Assembly: GCF_015169395.1 (NCBI RefSeq)
Contig: NZ_CP063458.1
Span: forward strand, 2,046,001 to 2,110,000
Origin: Humisphaera borealis
GTDB taxonomy: Bacteria; Planctomycetota; Phycisphaerae; Tepidisphaerales; Tepidisphaeraceae
Direction of reading: 5' to 3'
DNA length: 64,000 bases
Part shown: positions 9,449 through 17,760 of the stretch, one piece after another
Layout of the letters: each line of letters begins with the position of its first letter
Numbering within the stretch: the stretch's first letter is position 1
Translations under genes and position numbers: made by a program
Notes under the pieces: generated by a model
The model's input: the letters and a program-made list of their open reading frames with translations, nothing else
The model's database searches: none
Told to the model about the DNA's origin: nothing

Positions 9449-9979
9449 ATGAACCGTTTCAAATCGTACGTGGCGTGCACGGCCCTGACGGCGATCGCCT
9501 GTGTAGCTGTGGCCGAGAAGCCAACGCCCCCAGCGGACACGCCGAACTCCCAGCCAGACCAGCCGAACCCGGCGACGAAGGACGCCGCGGCGGCCCAGGC
9601 GATGGAGGCATTCTCCGGCGGGTGGGACATTGCCGTAGTCCAACCGGAGGGGGCGACGAAGAACGCCAGCCGGCTGGTGTTCCACAAGGACGGCACCTAT
9701 GCCGCCCAGGATAAGGAGGGAAAGGAACTGTGGGCCGGCACGTTCGAGATCGACGCCACCGCCAAGCCGATGATCTGGGATCACCGCTCTCACGACGGCC
9801 GGAAGACCGGCCAGGACGTCCTGGGCATCTACGAGCTGACCGGCGACCGGCTGAAGGTGGCCTGTGTTGTCGGGCAATGGAAGGAGAAGGAATGGGTCGG
9901 CAAGCCGCGCCCGACGGCGATCGACCTGAAGCATGCCGACGTGGTGATCGAACTCAGCCGGGCGAAGGCGGCAAAGTGA
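9449..9979 (+). CDS. exported TIGR03067-like protein, 176 aa
   Basis: Small secreted protein with a signal peptide ([23 protein letters not shown]), a Pro-rich spacer to about 55, and one small beta-barrel-like domain. That domain has the family's typical order: [10 protein letters not shown], then a charged strand, [17 protein letters not shown], and [19 protein letters not shown]03067 proteins are frequent in planctomycetes and of unknown function. A strong AAAGGAG lies 7 nt before the ATG. It follows the SDR and converges on the DUF4256 gene, with 9 nt between stops. Confidence 0.75.
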   Translation: MNRFKSYVACTALTAIACVAVAEKPTPPADTPNSQPDQPNPATKDAAAAQAMEAFSGGWDIAVVQPEGATKNASRLVFHKDGTYAAQDKEGKELWAGTFEIDATAKPMIWDHRSHDGRKTGQDVLGIYELTGDRLKVACVVGQWKEKEWVGKPRPTAIDLKHADVVIELSRAKAAK

Positions 9980-9988
9980 GCGGAGCGG

Positions 9989-10561
9989 TCACACCCGCAG
10001 CAGTCCGCGAAACGCGCGGGCGCCGTAGTACGACTGCGCCCCGTTGTGATAGATGAACACCCGGCCGAAGCGGTAATCACCGAAGATCGCGCCGCCTTCT
10101 TCGCGGATCTCGGGCGGCGTTCTGAGCCAGCTCGACGTCTTGGTATCGAACGGCCCGAACTTCTGCAGGTCGTGGTACTGCGCTTCGGTGAGCAGCTCGA
10201 TGCCCATCGCGGTGGCCAGGTCGAGGGCGCTGTTCGCCGGGCGGTGCTCTTTGCGGGACTCGAGCCCATCGCGGTCGTAGCAGACACTTCGACGGCCGGC
10301 GGGGCTTTCGGGCGAGCAGTCGCAAAAGAGGTACTCGCCGGTCTTGCGGTCGTAGCCGATGACGTCGGGTTCGCCGCCGGTGTTCTCCATCTCCGCCAGC
10401 GACTTTAGCGTCTTGGGGCTGGCGGCAAGCTTCGCGGCTACGTCCGCCCAGTCGATTCCTTCGTGGCGATTCATGTGCTCGTCGAACCGGGCCTTTAGCG
10501 TGGCGATCAGGTCGTTTGATCGCTTGGGGGCCGCTTCCTTCTTGCTATTGGCTTTCTTCAT
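9989..10561 (-). CDS. DUF4256 family protein, 190 aa
   Basis: Cytosolic protein matching DUF4256 by its conserved blocks: GYDRKTGEYLFCDCSPESP, ANSALDLATAMGIELLTEAQ, and a C-terminal GDYRFGRVFIYHNGA segment. Function is unknown; the family is often found near ArsR/AHSA1 genes, as here. The start at 10561 (MKKANSKKEA) is chosen because the upstream extension to 10681 is unlike a protein leader and overlaps the gene before it. It is the last gene of the minus-strand ArsR-AHSA1 set. Confidence 0.8.
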   Translation of the reverse strand: MKKANSKKEAAPKRSNDLIATLKARFDEHMNRHEGIDWADVAAKLAASPKTLKSLAEMENTGGEPDVIGYDRKTGEYLFCDCSPESPAGRRSVCYDRDGLESRKEHRPANSALDLATAMGIELLTEAQYHDLQKFGPFDTKTSSWLRTPPEIREEGGAIFGDYRFGRVFIYHNGAQSYYGARAFRGLLRV

Positions 10562-10614
10562 TGGCGTAACCTTGAACTGGCTTGAACGGCGCGCAATCGG
10601 AATCGTGTGGGTTC

Positions 10615-10836
10615 TTAGCCATTCTGCCGGCCGAGGCCTTTGGAGAACAGCCTTTTGATGACGTGCCCTTTCCACAGCCAAAGCCCCGACAGGAGGATGA
10701 CGGGGACGAACCCAAACCGGAAGTTGTCACGGTATGGCAGGACTTCCTCCGGCGGGCCGTAGACGTAGCCGATGATCGTCAGGCCGAAGACGAGGTGAAT
10801 CCAGCGGACGATCGTGCGTTCGGTGGCAGGTTTCAT
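10615..10836 (-). CDS. small two-helix membrane protein, 73 aa
   Basis: Starts MKPATERTIVRWIHLVFG. Two hydrophobic helices flank a short loop (IGYVYGPPEEVLPYRDN), and it ends with a basic tail (KGHVIKRLFSKGLGRQ). Similar short proteins commonly accompany ArsR/AHSA1 pairs; the function is not known. ATG at 10836 is preferred over 10899, because the longer form would read through the flanking palindromic repeat. It lies between AHSA1 and DUF4256 on the same strand. Confidence 0.65.
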   Translation of the reverse strand: MKPATERTIVRWIHLVFGLTIIGYVYGPPEEVLPYRDNFRFGFVPVILLSGLWLWKGHVIKRLFSKGLGRQNG

Positions 10837-10884
10837 GGTGCGGTCCGGGAAGTATGGGTGTTCGTGATCGCGTTCGGATTGCAT

Positions 10885-10974
10885 GGGTGGCATGGGCAAG
10901 CGTACTCGCTTGCCTGTGGTCAGCGCCGTCAGACGTTCGACACGGGCAACGGAGTACCGTTGCCCATGCCACCC
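10885..10974. repeat. 90-bp REP-like double-hairpin palindrome, copy 1
   Basis: Perfect 15-bp terminal inverted repeats GGGTGGCATGGGCAA / TTGCCCATGCCACCC enclose two internal hairpins (GGGCAAGCG..CGCTTGCC and CGGGCAACGG..CCGTTGCCC). The same element recurs at 58907-58990 and 62798-62887; this copy is in the opposite orientation to those two. It sits between AHSA1 and the small membrane protein. Confidence 0.85.
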
Positions 10975-11001
10975 GATATCCGCAACGTCGAACGGAGCAA
11001 A

Positions 11002-11490
11002 TCACGGGTTGCCGCTTTTTGCCGGGCGCTCGACCACGACGACAAGCTGCTGCAGCATCCTCGTCCAGCCGAACTCGGCACCGGCAAACGCCTGCGGGCC
11101 GAAGGGCTGCGACAGGTCGAAGCCGGCGTGCTCGAAGAGCAGTCGGGTGCCGTCGCCGTCGGGCATCAGCCGAAAGCTGACCTGGGTGTTCTCGACCGGT
11201 CCGCCGGCCGACCAGGAGAAGACGAGCCGGCCGCCGACATCTGTGCCGGCCGCACCTTCCGCCGGCGGTTCGCATTCCAGCACCTGGCAGCGGACGGTCA
11301 GACCGTTGAAGTTCGCCTTGGGGTTCCCCGGCACACGAAACGTGAACGCATGGCCGACGCGTGGCTGAAAGTCGTTGGGGAACATCCACTCGGCCAGCAC
11401 GGCACTGTCAGTGATCGCCTGCCAGACCTGCGCCCGCGGCTGCGGGATCAAGATCTCTTTTTGAATGGTTCGGTTCATTCCCTGGCTCAT
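11002..11490 (-). CDS. AHSA1/SRPBCC domain protein, 162 aa
   Basis: START-like ligand-binding fold of the AHSA1 (activator of Hsp90 ATPase homologue) family. Visible blocks are PRAQVWQAITDSAVLAEWMF near the N-terminus and LLFEHAGFD plus W near the C-terminus. The start codon overlaps the stop of the ArsR gene by 4 nt (ATGA at 11490-11487), with GAGGG upstream, so translation is probably coupled. ArsR-AHSA1 pairs are common in bacteria; the ligand is unknown. It is probably repressed by the adjacent ArsR protein through the palindrome at 11831. Confidence 0.87.
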   Translation of the reverse strand: MSQGMNRTIQKEILIPQPRAQVWQAITDSAVLAEWMFPNDFQPRVGHAFTFRVPGNPKANFNGLTVRCQVLECEPPAEGAAGTDVGGRLVFSWSAGGPVENTQVSFRLMPDGDGTRLLFEHAGFDLSQPFGPQAFAGAEFGWTRMLQQLVVVVERPAKSGNP

Positions 11491-11819
11491 GTCTTGCCCT
11501 CTCGGGACAGCAGATTCTGCAGCCGCTGCAAGCGGTCCTCCCAGAAGCGGTCGTAGAGCGCGACCCAGTCGCGCACGGGGCCGAGCCGTTCGGGGACGAA
11601 GTGATAACGGCGTTCGCGGCCATGCCGCTGCTCGGTGACCAAGCCGCAATCGAGCAGGACGCGCAGGTGCTGCGACACTGCCGGCCGGCTCATCTCGAAG
11701 TGCCCCGCCATCGCGTTAACAGAGCGGTCGGCCTCGGCGAGCAGATCGAGGATGCGTCGCCGCGCCGGATGGCTGATCGCGGCGAAGACATCGGGCTGGC
11801 GATCGGCACGCTCGACCAT
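11487..11819 (-). CDS. ArsR family transcriptional regulator, 110 aa
   Basis: Compact winged-helix repressor. It opens VFAAISHPARRRILDLLAE, has the recognition helix MSRPAVSQHLRVLLDCGLV, and continues with the wing RHGRERRYH. No CVC metal-binding motif of the metalloregulatory ArsR proteins is present, so a metal ligand is unlikely. It belongs to the type that controls AHSA1 genes. It overlaps AHSA1 by 4 nt and is preceded by a perfect palindrome, suggesting autoregulation. Confidence 0.92.
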   Translation of the reverse strand: MVERADRQPDVFAAISHPARRRILDLLAEADRSVNAMAGHFEMSRPAVSQHLRVLLDCGLVTEQRHGRERRYHFVPERLGPVRDWVALYDRFWEDRLQRLQNLLSREGKT

Positions 11820-11830
11820 GCCGGCAATAT

Positions 11831-11850
11831 ACGTAAGCTATCGCTTACGT
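11831..11850. promoter_or_regulatory. perfect palindromic operator upstream of arsR-type gene
   Basis: ACGTAAGC-TATC-GCTTACGT, 8-bp perfect arms with a 4-base spacer, 12 bases from the ArsR start codon. Its position and TAAGC/GCTTA form fit an autorepression site of an ArsR dimer. Confidence 0.7.
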
Positions 11851-12043
11851 GTCAAGCCTCATGCCCTCCGTCTCCGCAAAGAAGTCTCCTCACCTGTCGT
11901 GCCGAAAAGTCTGTCCGGTTGCACCGCTTCGCATGATTGCAGTGAGACTACTGCCCGATGGGAGTCATGATAGTATTCCATTACAGGATCGATGGCGGCC
12001 GCGCCGCGGCTGCCACGCTCGAAGGACCCTCGGAGGAACGAAC

Positions 12044-13012
12044 ATGGACCCGCGGAACAACAGCAACATTCATGACATCATCTCGCGACGCCGCTTTCTG
12101 GGTGGTGTAGCGGCACTCGGAGCGACGGCGATGATCGGTCGGCAGGCCTGGGCCGCAGACGCCGCGCCGGCGGGCGGAAAGCCCAACTCCGTCTTCGGTG
12201 GTGTTGCCATCGGCATCAACACCTACAGCTACCGCAGTAGCGGCATCGATACCGCGGAGCAGACGCTAAAGGCGCTGATCGAAAACGGCCTCAGCGAAGT
12301 CGAACTGAAGGACGGCCCGATCCGCGCGTTCGGCGTTCTTCCGCCGGCCGTGAAGAAGGAGACCAAGGGAGACCTGCTGGCACCCAAGCCGACGCCCGAA
12401 GAACTGGCCAAGCTCCGCGCCGGCCTGCTCGCCAAGGCCGCCGAGTTGCGCAAGCTTTACAACGACGCCGGTGTGAACATCCACATCCACAAGGTGCCGT
12501 TCGGCAAGTCGGACGATGACATCAACTTCAACTTCGAGATGGCCAAGGCCCTGGGCTGCAAAGCGATCACGACCGAGCGCAGCGACACCGTCGCCAAGGC
12601 GCTCGCTCCGTTCGCCGAGAAGCACAAGATCTACGTCGCGTTCCACAACCACACGAACAACATCCCGACGGTCGATACGCTCGACCCGTTGCTCGACTAC
12701 GGCAAGTACATCGCGTTCAACTTCGACATCGGCCATTACGTCGCCGGTTCGAAGGGTAAGAGCCCGCTGGCGGTAATCGAAAAGTACCACGACCGGATCG
12801 TCAGCCTGCACCTGAAGGACCGTACGCCCGATGGCGGCAACGTCGCCTGGGGCCAGGGAAAGACGCCGATCAAGGAAGTCCTGCAACTGTTGAAGAAGGA
12901 GAAGTGGCCGATCCACGCCGACATCGAGCTGGAATACAAGATTCCCGCCGGCTCGACGTCTGTCGCCGAAGTGGGCAAGTGCGTCGCCTATTGCCGGGAA
13001 GCGCTGGCGTAG
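12044..13012 (+). CDS. Tat-exported sugar phosphate isomerase/epimerase-like TIM-barrel protein, 322 aa
   Basis: Xylose-isomerase-like (AP endonuclease 2 superfamily) TIM barrel. The N-terminus carries a twin-arginine leader, ISRRRFLGGVAALGATAMI, ending near residue 36. Barrel signatures are VAIGINTYSYR, GLSEVELKDG, VAFHNHTNN, FNFDIGHYVAG and VSLHLKDRTP, which supply His/Glu/Asp metal ligands. The start at 12044 has CGGAGGA 8 nt upstream; an in-frame ATG at 11849 would remove the Tat leader from the N-terminus. Such exported isomerase-like proteins are abundant in planctomycetes, mostly without a known substrate. Single gene, terminator-like hairpin downstream. Confidence 0.85.
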   Translation: MDPRNNSNIHDIISRRRFLGGVAALGATAMIGRQAWAADAAPAGGKPNSVFGGVAIGINTYSYRSSGIDTAEQTLKALIENGLSEVELKDGPIRAFGVLPPAVKKETKGDLLAPKPTPEELAKLRAGLLAKAAELRKLYNDAGVNIHIHKVPFGKSDDDINFNFEMAKALGCKAITTERSDTVAKALAPFAEKHKIYVAFHNHTNNIPTVDTLDPLLDYGKYIAFNFDIGHYVAGSKGKSPLAVIEKYHDRIVSLHLKDRTPDGGNVAWGQGKTPIKEVLQLLKKEKWPIHADIELEYKIPAGSTSVAEVGKCVAYCREALA

Positions 13013-13105
13013 CCCGCGCGATTCGATGGATTGGCAGAGCCGGGCCTTGGCCCGAGGCAAGCCTCGCAAGCCCTGCGGGGACCGACTCAGGCAGATACAC
13101 GCATC

Positions 13106-13131
13106 GCACCCCCGGCCACTGCCGGGGGTGC
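13106..13131 (+). terminator. strong GC hairpin after the isomerase-like gene
   Basis: GCACCCCCGGC-CACT-GCCGGGGGTGC, an 11-bp perfect stem followed by cttcgtttg. The T tract is interrupted, so termination is likely but not certain. Confidence 0.55.
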
Positions 13132-13302
13132 CTTCGTTTGCTCCTTTGGGCCGAATCGGCCTGACCCGCCGACCCGACCAGGGCACACACACGCTCGTCC
13201 CAGGCTTTCCCCAGCAACTCTTGAATCAGAATGTCCGATTTTCGGTCATGATTCCGGCTTTGCGGTTAATCATCGGCAGCCGGGCAAATACTTGGAGCTT
13301 AG

Positions 13303-13827
13303 GTGGACGAACAAACACGCCAGGCGACACGCCTCTGGACCGCTGCCCAGCCGCTGGTTTCGGCGTTCGTCACGTCCGTCGTTCGTGACTTCTCGGCACG
13401 CCAGGACGTGCTGCAGGACATTGCCGTGGCGGTCATCGAATCGTTCGACCGCTACGACCCATCCCGGCCCTTTATCGGATGGGCGTTGGGAATCGCGCAC
13501 AACCAGGTTCGGCTGTACTTCCGGCGCACGCGCCGCGATCGACTGGTATTCGACGATGACACCGTCGCGACGCTCGCCACGACCTTCGAGGAGACATCCC
13601 CGGCGCAGGTTCAGTCGCTGGATTACCTCAAGGACTGCATCGGCAAGCTCGATCGCCGCTCCCGCGACCTGTGCGATCTTCGCTACGTGCAGGATCTGAA
13701 ACCCGCGTCGATCGCCGAGCGCACCGGCGTCGCGTCCAACACCGTCGCCAAGGCGTTGCAGCGGGTTCGCGATCAGCTGCGGGAGTGCATCGAACGGAAA
13801 GTCGCGCGGGAAGGAGGTGTCGCATGA
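13303..13827 (+). CDS. ECF RNA polymerase sigma factor, 174 aa (GTG start)
   Basis: Short sigma factor with only regions 2 and 4. Region 2: FSARQDVLQDIAVAVIESFD and PFIGWALGIAHNQVRLYFR. Region 4: CIGKLDRRSRDLCDLRYVQ and PASIAERTGVASNTVAKALQ. Type common in planctomycetes and Verrucomicrobia, where it drives surface or exported gene sets. The GTG at 13303 is the only reasonable start. Its stop overlaps the next gene by 4 nt (ATGA), and that gene encodes a transmembrane anti-sigma-like protein. Likely controls the run of genes to 19.2 kb (inference). Confidence 0.88.
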   Translation: MDEQTRQATRLWTAAQPLVSAFVTSVVRDFSARQDVLQDIAVAVIESFDRYDPSRPFIGWALGIAHNQVRLYFRRTRRDRLVFDDDTVATLATTFEETSPAQVQSLDYLKDCIGKLDRRSRDLCDLRYVQDLKPASIAERTGVASNTVAKALQRVRDQLRECIERKVAREGGVA

Positions 13828-14849
13828 ACGTCGATCCACGCCAATTGATCAGCGGCTACTTTGACGACACCCTCAACGAAAATGAACACGTCAGGCTGAC
13901 GGAGTGGATCAACGCCAACCCGGCCAATGCCCGGCAGTTCGCCGATGCATCGCTGCTGCATGACCGGCTGCGTGACGAACTGGTCGTCCAGGCGACGCTA
14001 ACGCCGGAAGAAGTCTCGGGCCGTCCGAAGCTCGCGCCAACTCGGCCGTGGCGGATTGGTCGTACCGCGGCAGTGCTTTCAGGAATCGCGGCCGCGTTGG
14101 TCATCGTCGCGATGGTCTGGAGCGGGCTGGGAGAGTCGCCGGCCTCGGCCGCCGAGGTCGAATTGAACCGTGTGATCGCGGCCAGCGCCAGGGCGGTCGA
14201 TCGTACGTACCGAATTACCGTGGAGGAGGTCGCGCTATCGCGTCCGCCGCGCGAACGCGACCGCCGTCCGACCGGCGGCGGCCCCGAGGAACGCCGTCCG
14301 CCCAAACCGGCGATGGACAACGCCCTGCTGCATGTTCGCGGTGGCCACCAGTTCGTGCTGGTGCGGACAACCGCGACGGGCGAGCTATTCCTGACCGGCA
14401 GCAACGGCCGTTCGAGCTGGGCCATTCGCCCGGACGGCCCCGTCCGCGTCAGCTCTGACCGAACCTCCTTCAGCCGGGACCTGCCGGGTCACGAGCAGTC
14501 GATGGCGCTGACTGACACCGAAGAGGCCTTGCAGACGCTCCGAAAGGCTTACGACATCCAGGTGCTTCCGGTGGAGACGGCCCCTGACGACACGAGCCGG
14601 TCCGAATCGAGCCGACTGCTGGTGGCGGTTAAGAAGCCCGGCAATCGTGGCCCCAAACGAGTTGAGATCACCTACGTCGTGAACACCGGCCGAATCCTGC
14701 AAATGCGTTTCGTCGAGATGCCTTACGGCCCGGAATCGCTGACGCTCAGGCTGACGCTCACCGACGAGAGTGATCTGGGCCCGTCGTTCTTCGAACACAC
14801 TTTTCATCACGCGCCGGAACGCGCCGTTGAATACGAGGAATTGCCATGA
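13824..14849 (+). CDS. anti-sigma-factor-like single-pass membrane protein, 341 aa
   Basis: Starts MNVDPRQLISGYFDDTLNEN and continues LTEWINANPANARQFADASL, the layout of the short cytoplasmic domain in FecR-type and zinc-finger-less anti-sigma proteins. One transmembrane helix (TAAVLSGIAAALVIVAMVW) lies at about 80-98. The rest is an exported domain with a basic Arg/Pro-rich stretch near 140-165. ATGA overlaps join it to both the sigma gene before it and the secreted protein after it, so the three are probably translated together. The anti-sigma role is inferred from layout and position. Confidence 0.72.
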   Translation: MNVDPRQLISGYFDDTLNENEHVRLTEWINANPANARQFADASLLHDRLRDELVVQATLTPEEVSGRPKLAPTRPWRIGRTAAVLSGIAAALVIVAMVWSGLGESPASAAEVELNRVIAASARAVDRTYRITVEEVALSRPPRERDRRPTGGGPEERRPPKPAMDNALLHVRGGHQFVLVRTTATGELFLTGSNGRSSWAIRPDGPVRVSSDRTSFSRDLPGHEQSMALTDTEEALQTLRKAYDIQVLPVETAPDDTSRSESSRLLVAVKKPGNRGPKRVEITYVVNTGRILQMRFVEMPYGPESLTLRLTLTDESDLGPSFFEHTFHHAPERAVEYEELP

Positions 14850-15583
14850 AGAAGTTCGCCCGATTCGCTGTCGCCGTCGTCGCCCTCGTAGGCGCGGCAT
14901 GGCTGTCCCACGGACAGGCCCCGCGTGAGCGTGCCGACGCCCCACCGCCGCAGACCGCAAAGCCTCGTAAACCGCAGATGAGCGATACCATCAAGGCGAA
15001 TGTCTACGCCGACAACTGGTTCATGCTCTACATCAACGGCGAACTAGTGGCGGTGGATTCGATCAAGTTCATCCCGCACAACGTGGTGTCGGTCGATCTC
15101 CTGCCCAGCTACCCCATGACGATCGCCGTCCTCGCCAAGGACAACGCCGACCCGAAAACCGGCATGGAATATGCCAACACCAACATCGGCGACGGCGGGT
15201 TCATCCTGAAGTTCGGCGACGGCACCGTGACGAGTGCCAGTTGGAAAGCAAAGCGGTTCTCGTGGGGCCCGGTCGGTCACGATACGAAGAACCCTAAGGT
15301 CGAGAGCATCCCCCTGCCGGACAACTGGTACGCAGTCGATTTTGACGACAGCCAGTGGTCCCACGCCAAGGAGTTCACCGAAGAGCAGGTGAACCCGAAG
15401 CAGACCTATTTCGACTATGACTTTAAGGGGGCGAAGTTCATCTGGACGGACGACATCGATCTGGACAACACCGTGGTCTTCCGGACCGTCGTCAAAACCG
15501 CTCCCGATGGGAAGGTCCGGCAGGACTTCACGAACCTCAACAACACCGTCCCCGACGGCCCGCCGAAAAAGCCCAAAAAGTAA
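14846..15583 (+). CDS. secreted protein of unknown function, 245 aa
   Basis: Signal peptide (MKKFARFAVAVVALVGAAWLS) then a Pro-rich spacer. A single beta-rich domain follows with YADNWFMLYINGELVAVDS and a DFDDSQWSHAKEF strand pair, reminiscent of galactose-binding-like (jelly-roll) domains with an N/D-W-x-x-Y-INGE motif. No catalytic motif seen. The start overlaps the anti-sigma gene by 4 nt. The next gene encodes a YHYH/PEBP protein, and similar proteins may act with YHYH proteins on the surface (inference). Confidence 0.75.
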   Translation: MKKFARFAVAVVALVGAAWLSHGQAPRERADAPPPQTAKPRKPQMSDTIKANVYADNWFMLYINGELVAVDSIKFIPHNVVSVDLLPSYPMTIAVLAKDNADPKTGMEYANTNIGDGGFILKFGDGTVTSASWKAKRFSWGPVGHDTKNPKVESIPLPDNWYAVDFDDSQWSHAKEFTEEQVNPKQTYFDYDFKGAKFIWTDDIDLDNTVVFRTVVKTAPDGKVRQDFTNLNNTVPDGPPKKPKK

Positions 15584-15645
15584 GCACCTTCAGGGCAACC
15601 GAGCACGCCGCTTCAGACGATCCAAGTCGCTCACAGGAACTCATT

Positions 15646-17760
15646 ATGTCACTGTTCAGAAAGTCCTTTGCCCTTGTCGCGCTGCTAGGCACGGGCTCGG
15701 TTGCCCTGGCGCACCCGGGCCATCCGAATGATCCACCGACGTCCCGTCCGAGCGGCTCGGCCGACAGAACCTGGACCGTTTCGGGGGTTGCCCGAGAGAC
15801 CGGGTCATTTGTCATGGCCCGCGACGGGTTCGTGCAGGTTCGGCGGAGCGACGACTCACTGGTCACGATGCGCATCTCGGCGCTGACCGATGACGACCAA
15901 GTCTGGATCCGTCAGCGCATCGGCGACATCAATGCCGCCGCGAGCAAGGCAAGACCGACCGCGGGCGAAACAATGATCGACAGGGTGACCGAACTTCCGG
16001 CAGAGAACGCCCGCTCAGAAGCGTTCGGTGATGCGATCGCGCTGGCCCGGATGGCCGCGGAGTCGGCCTTGCCGGCGGCCCAAATGTTGATGGAGCAGCT
16101 CGCTGCGCGGGGAGTTGCGACAGGGGGATTTGAAGTCGCCGCCCCGGCAGAGCTGCGGCCGGAGATAGCAAAGGCATTTGATGCCTACGTGAACCTTAAG
16201 GCCGTCAAAACCCGATGGGATGATCGCTACTTCTACGTCGAGTCCAATGGCATTCCCGCTCACCAGATGATGGTCGGCATCACCGCCTGGCAGCAGCAGG
16301 TGCCGATGCCCCAGAAATACACCGGCGAAAACGCGTGGCGCATTCCGCTGCACCCAGTACCGGCGAAGGAGCCGAAGTCGGCGAAGGGAAATTTCCTTCG
16401 CGGGGCGATCGCGCTGGCTGCCAATGGCATCCCGATCTTCAACCCGTTGAACAATCGCGGCGACGATGCACTGCTGTTCGGCGAGCTCGACGATTTCGGC
16501 GGCCACTGCGGCCGGGCCGACGACTACCACTATCACATCGCCCCGGTCCATCTTCAGAAGACCGTCGGCAAGGGCCTGCCGATCGCATATGCGTTGGACG
16601 GTTATGCCATCTATGGCTACGAGGAACCCGATGGGTCGCCAGTGAAGCCGCTCGACGCCATGAATGGCCACAAGGACGAAAACGGAAGCTATCATTATCA
16701 CGCGACAAAGAAGTATCCGTATCTCAACGGGGGATTTCACGGTGAAGTTGTCGAACGGGACGGGCAGGTCGATCCGCAGCCGCGGGCCGATTCCGTCCGC
16801 CCGGCGCTCCCTCCCATGCGCGGCGCCAAGATCACCGATTTCGTTCAAACCAAGCCCGGCAGCTATCGGCTGACCTATGACGTCAGTGGGAAGAAGGGGA
16901 CCGTCAGTTACACACTCGCGGACGACGGGTCGGCGAAGTTTGAGTTTGTCGATACCGCCGGGAACACCACGACCGAGACCTACACGCCGCGCCGGCGTGG
17001 ACCGGGTGGCGGTGGTGGCGGACCAGGTAGTGGCGGTGGACCGGGTGGCGGCGGTGGAGACCGCCGTCCGCCGCCAGGTGCGGGTGATGCGCCACAGGGC
17101 GGGAATCCGCCAGGCGGTCAGGGCGGGAATCGCCCGCCGCGCGACGGCCAGCGGCCCCCACCCCGCGATGGTCAGCGACCGCCCGAAGGTGGCGACCAGC
17201 GACCGCCCCGCGATGACCCACCGCGTGACAACCCACCGCGTGATAACTCCCGCCCGCCGGAAAAGGCTGCGGCCGCCATTCCCCCTTCGGCCGGACCGAA
17301 GCTACCGGCTCTCACCCTATCAAGTGCATCGGTCAATGCGGCCGGCCAGATCTCCATCGATTGCACCTGCGACGGCGCTGCCGTCTCGCCGGCGATTGCA
17401 TGGAAGGACGTACCGGCGGGGACGAAGTCATTCGCCGTCAGCCTCTGGCATACCGCGCCTGACCAGGAGAAGTCCTATTGGGTGGTTTACAACATCCCGC
17501 CCAAAACCACGGGTCTGGCGCAGAAGTCTGCCGGGGTTGGCGTGGTCGGCCTGAATGATCGCCGTCGCAACGAATACGACCCGATGTGCTCGAAGGGGCC
17601 TGGGGTCAAGACCTATCACATCACGGTCTTCGCCTTGTCGGCCGAACCGAAACTTGCAGCGGACAAGGCAAACCGGGCCGGCCTGCTCGAAGCGATCAAG
17701 GATATCAAACTGGCCGAAGCAACGCTCGACTACCAGTACGAAAGGAAGGCTGCCAAGTGA
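15646..17760 (+). CDS. YHYH-domain protein fused to a PEBP (YbhB/YbcL-like) domain, 704 aa
   Basis: Large exported protein. Signal peptide 1-22. A small SHD1-like beta domain sits at about 42-95 (WTVSGV.., MRISALTDDDQVWI). The central YHYH domain has two YHYH motifs, at 294-297 and 349-352. A Gly/Pro/Arg low-complexity linker spans about 455-545. A C-terminal phosphatidylethanolamine-binding-protein-like domain runs from about 555 to 700 (PAIAWKDVPAGTKSFAV, YWVVYNIPP). YHYH proteins are poorly characterised; their paired Tyr/His suggest metal binding. The neighbouring sulfatase starts at a GTG overlapping its stop codon, so both are in the ECF-led operon. Confidence 0.85.
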   Translation: MSLFRKSFALVALLGTGSVALAHPGHPNDPPTSRPSGSADRTWTVSGVARETGSFVMARDGFVQVRRSDDSLVTMRISALTDDDQVWIRQRIGDINAAASKARPTAGETMIDRVTELPAENARSEAFGDAIALARMAAESALPAAQMLMEQLAARGVATGGFEVAAPAELRPEIAKAFDAYVNLKAVKTRWDDRYFYVESNGIPAHQMMVGITAWQQQVPMPQKYTGENAWRIPLHPVPAKEPKSAKGNFLRGAIALAANGIPIFNPLNNRGDDALLFGELDDFGGHCGRADDYHYHIAPVHLQKTVGKGLPIAYALDGYAIYGYEEPDGSPVKPLDAMNGHKDENGSYHYHATKKYPYLNGGFHGEVVERDGQVDPQPRADSVRPALPPMRGAKITDFVQTKPGSYRLTYDVSGKKGTVSYTLADDGSAKFEFVDTAGNTTTETYTPRRRGPGGGGGGPGSGGGPGGGGGDRRPPPGAGDAPQGGNPPGGQGGNRPPRDGQRPPPRDGQRPPEGGDQRPPRDDPPRDNPPRDNSRPPEKAAAAIPPSAGPKLPALTLSSASVNAAGQISIDCTCDGAAVSPAIAWKDVPAGTKSFAVSLWHTAPDQEKSYWVVYNIPPKTTGLAQKSAGVGVVGLNDRRRNEYDPMCSKGPGVKTYHITVFALSAEPKLAADKANRAGLLEAIKDIKLAEATLDYQYERKAAK

